Source of the DNA: Axinella damicornis
Taxonomy: Eukaryota > Porifera > Demospongiae > Axinellida > Axinellidae
DNA length: 64,000 nt
Assembly (NCBI GenBank): GCA_963931865.1
Contig: OZ007513.1
Location: 10,255,467-10,319,466 of the forward strand
Direction of reading: 5' to 3'
In this document: in pieces, positions 56,301 through 64,000 of the stretch
Layout: every line of letters starts with the position of its first letter
Numbering within the stretch: position 1 is the first letter of the stretch
The notes under the pieces: model-generated
Told to the model about the DNA's origin: nothing
What the model saw: only the letters and a program-made list of their open reading frames with translations
The model's database searches: none
Program-made: the position numbers and the translations under genes

Positions 56301-59300
56301 TAGCATGCTTTGTTGGGCAAATAGTGGTATTCATTGGATATAGCTACCAAGAGGTCACCCAACTTAGGTTGAATTCCCCCCCCCCCACATGCAATACCTT
56401 CATGTCTGTCAGCTTCAAGCAGGCTAGCTAAAGCATTACAGACATCATACTCAATGTATTTCGTATTCATCAGCCACCATGCATGCACAATGACCTACAC
56501 TGTACATGCATCGTGATGGCCTTCAAAGGCTCAACTAATTTACTTCAGATCTGCATCCTGTGAGAGCCCAGACGATGACCCACATAGGAGGCCCAGCACA
56601 GTGAGGGGAAGAGGGTAACTATAGCTTGATCGACCTCCTCATGATGGTGCTATATGAGAGCTAGCCTGGTATCCTTCCGATTCTACCACTTATCTGCAGC
56701 AAATTCTGTATTGACTTGGAGCTGCCAGATCACCTACATGCATGACGTCACTATACTGTGAACTTCTAAGGCCCTTATGTACATGCAGCATGTTCACTGT
56801 TGTACTCGATAACTTGCAAACAGCTGGCTGTCACCAGCGACACATTTTGTTGTAGCTAGGCGCTATGGTATCATCTACAATCCTGGTCCATTCCTGAAGT
56901 TGCCTGGTTCTGCATATAGTAGTGACAAGTTACTAATGAGATCAAGGTACAAAGACTGCATGGCACCCCCACACATAGCTATGCATCCTAGAACTAAGAT
57001 GATTGGTTATTTTGGTACTCATTGACGAGGGGCAACCGCACTCCTGGTAGCCGCGGTTAAATGGTAGCACAGGCTAAGCGTGACAGTTCGTTCCAATTAT
57101 CACATGAGTACCATGATAGCTATATATAGGGAAGATCAGAAATGACTTAGAGATACCGAATAGTAGCCGTGTTTCAACCCTTCGCCGTAGCGCGAACGGT
57201 ATTGCAATTCGTTCCAATTAACGCACATGCCACGTGGCAACCACGCTCAGTCGATCGCGAGCAATGACGACCAAAAGGAAGACAAGGCATTATTACAGCA
57301 CTCACAACTTAGCCAACACGGTGAGTTTCGGCATGTAAGCGTCAGTGAACGACAGTGATCACGGCCGTGTGGCCAGAATCTTTGTGGGGGCTTCGTAAGA
57401 TTGTACTGGCAACCAACGTCGAAGAGAGCGATCGAGCAATGGTGGCCGACGGCACGACAAAAGCGCTTGTATCTCCGCCACCAAGGTGAGTTTCAGCACA
57501 ATTATTTTGTGGTTGTGTCACTGCATCATAGCGATCACGACGGTGTAGTCAGAATCTTTGTAGGCCATTCCGAAGTAGTCAAACGTTTATTATTTACATT
57601 CATCGAGGGGCAACCGCACTCCTGGTAGCCGCGGTTAAACGAGCTAAGCGTGGCAGTTCGTTCCAATTATCACATGAGTACCATGATGGCTATATATATA
57701 GGGAAGATCAGAAATGACTTAGAGATACCGAATAATAGCCGCGTTGCAACCCCTCGCCGTAGCGCGAAGGGTATTGCAATTCATTCCAATTAACGCACAT
57801 GCCACGTGGCAACCACGCTCAGTCGATCGTGAGTAATGGCGACCAAAAGGAAGACAAGACATTATTACAGCACTCACAACTTAGCCAGCACGGTGAGTTA
57901 CGGCATGTAAGCGTCAGTGAACGACAGCGATCACGGCCGTGTGGTCAGAATCTTTGTGTGCCTTTCGTAAGAACGGTACTGCCACCGGAAGTCGAACAGA
58001 GCGCTCGAGCAATGGCGGCCAACGGCGAGACAAAAGCGTTCATATCTCTACCACCAAAGTGAGTTTCAGCACAATTATTTTGATTTTGTGTCACTGCATT
58101 ATAGCGATCACGACGGTGTAGTCAGAATCTTTGTAGCCCATTCCGAAGTAGTCAAACGTTATTTAATTAATTAATTAATTACATTATCGAGGGGCAACCG
58201 CACTCCTGGTAGCCGCGGTTAAGGTTACGGGATACTCGTGCGCGCGCCGTGCGAAATGTATTGGGAAATGTATACTTAAGGTTACGGGTACCCACGTATA
58301 CTGTGCAATAACAGCAACTACATTCATGCACCCATGCCAATTCTTACGCCGCCTAGGAACAAAGTCGGTGCTGGACTCGAACCTATTCAGATCCGCCTAC
58401 TGCTTGGAAGACGAACTTCCTGCAGAGGCGTGGCTACCTTGACACTTTGGCCCCTCCCACATACTTGTATAAATTCTGAACGCATGCGACAAACCATTCT
58501 CGTTGTGCGCAGAACTGCACCTTCAGCTTCAGGACGCAGCTAGAAGACATGAATGTCTAGTGACAGAGCTATAAATGGACAAGTTATTCGCCGAGCATCT
58601 CCGGCTAGGGATCAAAGTACACTGGGAAAATGGCGCTTCACAACGGGTGAGGCGACGACTTGCCTCTCTAGCAGCGAGAAACAGTCTAATCTGTCTCCCA
58701 AAACTAGCTCTGTCACTAGATATATGTTATTAGCAGCGATTTAAATGCCTACTTCCACCTGAATTACCTTTTTGGAGACAAACTTTGTCGCATGCGTGGA
58801 TATGTTAACTTCGCGCACAACGGCCTGAGCGTTAACGTGCAGCTGCCTGTATACACGCTAATTAGATTTTACTTCCGGTCAACGGGTACCCGTAACCTTA
58901 AGCTCGCTAACCAAGAATCTCTGGAATGAACAGCGTGAGCAACTTGATTCTGGAGGTGGAGGTACGCTGTCACAAGGTGCAGGGCATGACGGAAGCTTTT
59001 ACTGATACGCTGTATAGCCGTGCAAAAACGAGCAGTTCAGTTCACCAAAAAGCCGTATTTACCGCTTTTCTTGAGCGAGACAGCAGATAAATTTGCCAGG
59101 GATTATGCTATCAAAAAAAGCTTCCGTCATGCCCTGCACCTTGTGACAGCGTACATCCACCGCCAGAATCAAGTTGCTCACGCTGTTCGTTCCAGAGATT
59201 CTTGGTTAGCGAGCTTAAGTATGCATTTCCCTATACATTTCACACGGCGCGCGCACGAGTATCCCGTAACCTTAAACGGTAGCACAAGCTAAGCGTGGCA

Positions 59301-61846
59301 GTTCATTCCAATTATCACATGAGTACCATGACGGCTATATATATATAGGGAAGATCAGAAATGACTTAGAGATACCGAATAATAGCCGCGTTGCAACCCC
59401 TCGCCGTAGCGCGAAGGGTATTGCAATTCGTTCCAATTAACGCACATGCCACGTGGCAACCACGCTCAGTCGATCGTGAGCAATGGCGACCAAAAGGAAG
59501 ACAAGAGCACTCACAACTTAGCCAGCACGGTGAGTTTCGGCATGTAAGCATCAGTGAACGACAGCGATCACGGCCGTGTAGTCAGAATCTTCGTGTGCCT
59601 TTCCTAAGAACGGTACTGCCACCGGAAGTCGAACAGAGCGCTCGAGCAATGGCGGCCAACGGCGAGACAAAAGCGTTCATATCTCTACCACCAAAGTGAG
59701 TTTCAGCACAATTATTTTGATTTTGTGTCACTGCATCATAGCGATCACGACGGTATACTCAGAATCTTTGTAGGCCATTCGGAAATAGTCAAACGTTTAT
59801 TAATTATTTAAATTATTTAGAATACATTACATTACGCGGCACAATTTTCTCTATACCAGGAGTGTAACGAGGGGCGACCGCACTCCTGGTAGCCGCGGCT
59901 AAACGGTAGCACAAGCTAAGTGTGACAGTTCGTTCCAATTATCACACATCACGTGAGTACCATGATAGCTATATATATATATATGGAAGATCAGAAATTA
60001 TTTAGAGTGCTCTCAGTAGCCGCGTTGCAGTTGCGACTCGCCGTACCGTAGCGAAAGCAATTCGTTCCAATTAACGCACATGCCACGTGGCAACCACGCT
60101 AAGTCGATTGCGAGCAAGTTATTACAGCACTTACAAGTTAGCCAGCGCGGTGAGATTAGGCATGTGAGGGTTAGTGAACAACAGCGATCACGGCCGTGTG
60201 GTCAGAATCTTCGTGTGCCTTTCTCGAGGGCTGTACTGCCACCGGAAGTCGAAGAGAGCGCTCGAGCAATGGTGGCCGACGGCACGACAAAAGCGCTTGT
60301 ATCTCCGCCACCTAGGTGAGTTTCAGCACAAATATTTTGATTTCGTGTCAATGCATCATAGCGATCACGACGGTGTAGTCAGAATCTTTGTAGGCCATTC
60401 CGAAGTAGTCAAACGTTATTTACATTATTTAATTAATTAATTAACGAGGGGCGACCGCACTCCTGGTAGCCGCGGTTAACCGGGTAGCACAAGCTAAGTG
60501 TGACAGTTCGTTCCAATTATCACACATGACGTGAGTACCATGATAGCTATATATAGGGAAGATCATTAGAGTGCTCTCAAGCAACCGCGTTGCAACCCCT
60601 GTTGCGAGTAGCTCGCCGTACCGTAGCGCAAGCGCAATTCGTTCCAATTAACGCACATGCCACGTGGCAACCACGCTCAGTCGATCGCGAGCAATGGCGA
60701 CCAAACAAGGAAGACAAGACATTATTACAGCACTCACAACTTAGCCAGCACGGTGCGTTTGGGCATGCAAGCGTCAGTTAACGACGGCGATCACGGCTGT
60801 GTGGTCGGAATCTTCGTGTGCCTTTCCTAAGAACGGTACTGCCACCGGAAGTCGATGGAGCGCTCGAACAATGGCGGCCAACGGCGAGACAAAAGCGCTC
60901 ATATCTCCATCACCAAGGTGAGTTTCAGCACAATTATTTTGATTTTGTGTCACTGCATCATAGCGATCACGACAGTGTAGTCAGAATCTTTGTAGGCCAT
61001 TCCGAAGTAGTCAAACGTTTATTAGATTATATTACATTACGCGGCACAATTTTTCCTATACCAGGAGTGTAATTACATTACGCGGCACAATTTTTCCTAT
61101 ACCAGGAGTGCAATTACGCGGCACAATTTTTCCTATACCAGGAGTGTAATTAATTATTTATTTACGCGGCACAATTTTTCCTATACCAGGAGTGTAATCA
61201 AATTAACAACACAAAGTTATCATTGATAGCCGCAGTAGTATTTTCAATACACTCAGACCAGACAGGTAGTCTGGGTAGCTACTGATCAAGAAAGCGTGCA
61301 TGTAGGCACGCTGGGTCTCCCCCGCAGGCTATCTTTGTAATTCTTTTCATTCCCAGTCAGAGGGAAGTCTGGCAAGTTGGCTTGGAGGCAACAGCTACTA
61401 CATCACGGGCCAGTCACACACCAGATTTTCAGTGGCAATGACTGCTGTGTAGATAATTGCATGGTGCTTTGGTTTCCCATGCATGCACCACACAATATCG
61501 TATGAGCTATCAGTGACGTACAGAAATTGTTTGTTTTTCTGAATGGTCATTCATTCTGCACTGGCATGTCACTGTTATTGCCATGACTTTTAGGCCTCTT
61601 GCTTGCGTATGAGTATCGTCAAGGTTCTGTATGCCCTGGATAGTATACTTGTATTTTGTACACTGTATAAATTGTACGACTGCATGGTTGAGCAGTTGCT
61701 GCCTATCAAAATGTGAAATCATAATAGCGTGACAAACGCATCAATAAGTGGGCGGGAGATATGCCCTACTCGAACTCACTAATGAGAATGGGTGACTGAG
61801 CGGTGGCTCCCAGAAGAGCAGCGCAGAGAACAGCAAGGAGCAGCAT
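50341..61846 (-). CDS. PLA2G15/LCAT-like phospholipase, array copy 4 (420 aa)
   Basis: Exons on the minus strand are 61780-61846 (signal peptide MLLLAVLCAALLG), 52973-53120 (148 nt, a 3-codon insertion in QVFQGSQ), 51744-51955 and 50341-51176. They sum to 1263 nt or 421 codons, in phase. Motifs are IHGYVSSQLEAR, RVPGFGDTNTVEFLD, IHSMGG (Ser codon 51079-51081), FGDGDGAVN and GIDHGQM, with one stalk unit and a hydrophobic C-terminus. Intron 1 is about 8.7 kb, swollen by hairpin, hAT-like and TTAA elements and the promoter-like array. No start other than the signal exon is supported, although a shorter transcript from inside intron 1 is conceivable. Confidence 0.88.
52108..52587. mobile_element. 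hAT-like non-autonomous element, CAGGGGCAGATCCAGG ends
   Basis: CAGGGGCAGATCCAGG at the left and CCTGGATCCACCACTG at the right are classic hAT-type inverted ends. The flanks resemble the uninterrupted GTCTAACAGCTTGAGCTC of lipase copy 1 (near 37710): AACAGTT lies before the element and CAGCTTGA after it. The 8-bp duplication has diverged. Confidence 0.75.
52653..52694. repeat. Foldback element, GTTCCCAG family (copy 5, minimal)
   Basis: TAACCTCGTTCCCAGGCC and GGCCTGGGAACGAGGCTA separated by only six bases; an almost pure 42-bp palindrome. Confidence 0.92.
53349..53428. repeat. 10-bp tandem repeat (AGATTACTAG)
   Basis: About eight units, the last two degenerating to TTTATTAG and GGACTACTGG. 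Confidence 0.9.
54385..55140. repeat. Hairpin repeat interrupted by an hAT-like element
   Basis: Left arm 54385-54462 (ATTGCGTTGACCTTGCAAAT...GTTATGGTCAGCAACG) pairs with a right arm split by the element (54519-54563 plus 55011-55045). A second right-arm copy lies at 55060-55137. The uninterrupted relative is at 55902-56186. Confidence 0.85.
54564..55002. mobile_element. hAT-like non-autonomous element with 8-bp duplication and empty site
   Basis: TAGGGACAGGC...GCCTGTCCCTA ends, direct repeats CTTCCCGC at 54556-54563 and 55003-55010, AT-rich interior with many TATTATTCC blocks. The duplicated locus has one uninterrupted CTTCCCGCTTTGAATTTGC at 56050-56068, the pre-insertion state. Confidence 0.93.
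55902..56310. repeat. Uninterrupted copy of the 54.4-55.3 kb hairpin repeat
   Basis: Matches 54411-54563 and 55003-55260 contiguously, ending at CATGAATAGTAGCATGC. It serves as the reference allele for the hAT-like insertion. Confidence 0.9.
58223..59271. mobile_element. Outer TTAA foldback element in array unit 3
   Basis: Arms of about 160 bp begin GGTTACGGGATACTCGTGCG at 58223 and end with its complement at 59271. TTAA flanks at 58219-58222 and 59272-59275. Sister units read CCGCGGTTAAA without it (57050, 57630), giving a direct empty site. The inner arms (58901-59000 and 59115-59217) complete the long inverted repeat. Excluding the inner element it is 427 bp plus one TTAA. Confidence 0.95.
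58280..58897. mobile_element. Inner piggyBac-like TTAA element, 618 bp
   Basis: Ends GGTTACGGGTACCC and GGGTACCCGTAACC with TTAA at 58276-58279 and 58898-58901. It sits inside the left arm of the outer element. The right arm of the outer element keeps the uninterrupted site (GCGAGCTTAAGTATGC near 59215), which proves the order of insertion. A minus-strand GGTTCGAGTCC resembles a polymerase III B box. Only short ORFs. Confidence 0.95.
61037..61198. repeat. 40-bp tandem repeat at the array end, 4 copies
   Basis: TTACGCGGCACAATTTTTCC / TATACCAGGAGTGTAA repeated, with an extra copy at 59831-59868 before unit 4. Its TACCAGGAGTG is the inverse of CACTCCTGGTA at each unit start, so units may be bounded by 11-bp inverted termini. 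Confidence 0.88.
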
Positions 61847-61919
61847 CCTTTAAGGCAAACTTCTTCCAAGGATCTTCTTCCAAGAATCTTCTTCCAAGAT
61901 TACGCGGATGCGATATGCG

Positions 61920-62755
61920 CAGGGGCGTAAGAAGATGTTTTGTAGTAAGGGGGCTGCGGATGTGGATGTGACAGATAGACTGAGTTGGCGGGCGAAGCCC
62001 GTCCTATGTAGGGGGTCCGGGGGCATGCCCCCCCGGGGAAATTTTTGCTTTCTAGGCGCTCAGAGACTAATTTTGGTGCATTCTGAGCCATTTCCACTGC
62101 ATTGTACTGAGGTTGATTTTATGAGATTATTTGTGAAGCAAGTGCACAGTGGTGAGTCGACGTTTGGCAAGTTCTCAGCCAGGGCATCGTCGTCAAGGTT
62201 GCTCGGCTTAGAGAGCCAGCGCCATCGTCACTATCTGCGTCTTGCTGCTGTATCTCGACAACTGGTTCAGTGTTCACATGCATGTACTAGTCACCGACGA
62301 TTCCTGCGATGGGTCCTGGTCAATTTCTGTACGACAAAAGGTGGTACACTGAATCAGTGATACTAGGCACCACTGTGACGTGGCAAGCTTACGTAGAAGT
62401 TCTCTCTTGACGATTGATACAGTACAGCGTATTCGGCTATCAATCCATGCATGCAATCTTGGCGACGTAGCGGCTAACTTAGCTACGCCGTATCAATCGC
62501 CACAGTTAGTAGGCAGTGTATACAGCTACTAAATGTTACCTTACCTAGTATATTCCGTGAAACTGGGGAGAAGAATGACTGGATGTGCCTCTGCGCCATA
62601 ACGCATACGTACCGTGTGCTACAGCGCTTACACCGACTACACGTGGCACGGTGGCCTATGCGGAAGGGGGCAGAGCCCCCTGCCTTTATTTTTGGGGGGG
62701 CTCCAGCCCCCCCCCCCCCCCCCCCCCCCCGGCCCCCCCGGTTCTTACGCCAGTG
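61920..62755. mobile_element. hAT-like element upstream of lipase copy 4
   Basis: CAGGGGCGTAAGAA start and TTCTTACGCCAGTG end. Interior has GGGGGTCCGGGGGCATGCCC-type sequence and a C24 run (62707-62730). It sits 74 bp upstream of the copy 4 start codon. The paralogous promoter of copy 3 is uninterrupted (CGCGCATGCGTTCGCGTGAG at 49624-49643), while here ATGCG appears on both sides. The target duplication is imperfect. Confidence 0.8.
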
Positions 62756-62770
62756 ATGCGTTCGCATGAG

Positions 62771-62778
62771 TGACGTCA
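62771..62778. promoter_or_regulatory. CRE-like TGACGTCA, displaced upstream of copy 4
   Basis: Equivalent of 49644-49651. The hAT-like insertion has moved it from about 50-80 bp to more than 900 bp from the start codon. Confidence 0.5.
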
Positions 62779-63399
62779 CATTCAGATCAGGTAACTTGCC
62801 AGCCCCACCCACACTGTCACATAATTGCTGACCGCTACGCGCACCACGAGCGCCTAAATGGTCATATATAACTGTGACGTGTTGAAATGCCTGTAGTGTC
62901 ACCCCCTTGCATTGTAGCATGCAGCTGACGTTCATGCATGCATGCAAGGGCGTAGATAAGTTTGTAAGGGTAGGAGGGTTAGAACGAAGTGTTCCCGTAA
63001 GGGGGCTTGAACCCAGACAGCATACGCATTGCAACAGAAGGATACTTCGTTAAAAGTTTATATGAGCTACGTTGTTGCAGAAATCTGATGGCAGCTGAAT
63101 ATAATGTTCAGAATAATCAAGCATTTTTTTTTAATGTATTGAGAGTATAAGGTACGTACATGCATGCTCTCTTCGTACCAACACCCAACTATAGTAATTA
63201 TTATAAGTATCGTACAGACTTTCCTCTGTTTACTTATGCAAGCATGTTGAACATTATAATTACATCCCTTGCCATGCATTCACTTTTTTTTTCCCCCCGT
63301 GTGAAAAGAATAATGGATAATACAGTGTATATATACATGTAATGGGTGAATGTACTGAAACTCTTGTATGAAAAATATAGTAGAGTAGAGAGAGTAAAA

Positions 63400-63640
63400 A
63401 GGATGGTTTCAAGGTGAGCACTTTGACCATGCAGTCCTCCAACACGGCTTGAACCCTTCAGTAACGCTGCTTAACTGGCGGAAGCTAGCAATGCTGTGTG
63501 CACACCAAAGCCCATACACAGGCCGTACACACAGACATTTACCCCACCAGAAAAACAAACGCCACTTCTGGGGATCGAACCTGCGGCACCTCCGCCTAGC
63601 TGGGCTCCCAGTTGAGATGTCATCCCACTGCACCAATCCA
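63400..63640 (-). mobile_element. tRNA-derived SINE
   Basis: The minus strand has an A box TGGTGCAGTGGG (about 63618-63629) and a B box GGTTCGATCCC (about 63565-63575), spaced about 43 nt apart as in a tRNA head. A body follows that contains a second GGGTTCAAGCC box (about 63446). The sequence cannot fold as a full tRNA. Confidence 0.65.
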
Positions 63641-63979
63641 CTGTTCAATTCACTGTAAGTAGCAGTGTTCAGATTTCGAACTCCTGGCAATCGACACACT
63701 GGATAGCTACAAACTTTCCTCTGTTTACTTATGCAAGCATGTTGAACGTTATTACATCCCTGTTGCCATGCATTCACTTCACTGTGTTCAGATTTCAAAC
63801 TTCAGGCAATCGACATACTGGATTTCTTGGGTAATAACAATGTGATATAAAACTAAAAGAATAGATCTAGCTACTCTACATAGCATGCATCATCCATGGC
63901 AAAACTCCTCTACAATGAAACAGTGGAGTATATTATATATTATACCTAATACTAATCCTATGTATAGTCATATACACAC

Positions 63980-64000
63980 TCACTCTAACATGAGTGCAAG
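63980..64000 (-). CDS. PLA2G15/LCAT-like array copy 5, last codons only
   Basis: The minus strand reads LALMLE and stop, matching the LALVFE or LALMFV tails of the other copies. It is preceded downstream by the shared 3' flank (ACTCCTCTACAATGAAACAG). The rest of the gene lies beyond the window. Confidence 0.8.
   Translation of the reverse strand, partial: LALMLE

Larger units (their letters stand above)
57026..61050 (+). repeat. Five-copy tandem array of promoter/mini-exon-like units
   Basis: Units start GAGGGGC(A/G)ACCGCACTCC at 57026, 57604, 58190, 59869 and 60445. Each is about 580 bp apart from inserted elements. Each holds an SGTACC block, a TATATATA run (57121, 57691, 59336, 59970, 60548) and a CACGTG E-box in CATGCCACGTGGCAACC. 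A first short ATG frame follows (MATKRKT..., absent in unit 4) and ends at GTGAGT. A second, MAANGETKAFISLPPK or MVADGTTKALVSPPP, also ends at GTGAGT. The second half of each unit repeats a CGATCACG...GTCAGAATCTT block. The array lies in intron 1 of lipase copy 4, antisense to it. It could be solo-LTR-like units or an amplified host promoter-exon. Confidence 0.85.

Noticed and set aside
63540..63640. Functional tRNA gene
   Set aside because: A and B boxes are present, but the arms do not close into a cloverleaf and a non-tRNA body follows; treated as a SINE.

Overview
The window is animal nuclear DNA: GT-AG introns, an animal-type homeodomain fragment, LINE, SINE and cut-and-paste transposon remains, and secretory-pathway lipase genes. 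A marine invertebrate, possibly a sponge or other early-branching animal, fits the compact intron-bearing genes, the dense short palindromic elements and the Tigger, LINE and hAT mixture. No marker in the window fixes the species. Nothing looks prokaryotic.

Layout. 1-8.7 kb is mostly transposon debris: a decayed Tigger/pogo transposase carrying a cleanly inserted short element, several inverted-repeat elements, and a 55-bp minisatellite. 8.7-18 kb is a dense mosaic of repeated, broken coding pieces: a P-loop NTPase family, a four-copy unknown ORF, a conserved C-terminal exon, a captured homeobox fragment, palindromic minisatellites and a recurring CCTGAGTGGGC motif. 18-20 kb holds a 0.7-kb element (second copy inverted near 49 kb) and minisatellites. 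20-26 kb looks like a degraded multi-exon gene or mobile-element gene: a TATA-led start region, tandemly duplicated phase-preserving proline-rich microexons, a LINE insertion with a PHD finger and a 2A-like motif, a broken SET domain, and an intact last exon with a recombinase-like tail. 26-36 kb returns to element remains, duplicated SNARE-like pseudo-exons and several short transposons with clear target-site duplications.

36-64 kb is a minus-strand tandem array of lysosomal phospholipase A2 / LCAT-like genes (PLA2G15 family). Three copies have complete four-exon models whose exon lengths sum to whole codons (431, 419 and 420 residues). One copy is a pseudogene, and the last codons of a fifth copy lie at the right edge. 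Each intact gene has a signal-peptide exon far upstream, a Ser-Asp-His triad, a Ser/Thr/Pro stalk and a hydrophobic tail that suggests GPI anchoring. Their first introns have filled with transposons, minisatellites and, in the copy starting at 61.8 kb, five roughly 580-bp tandem units that each carry a TATA box and small ATG-to-splice-donor exon-like segments.

The best evidence comes from internal controls. Transposon insertions can be checked against uninterrupted paralogous sites elsewhere in the window: a nested pair of TTAA elements, an hAT-like element in a hairpin repeat, and an hAT-like element upstream of a lipase start codon.
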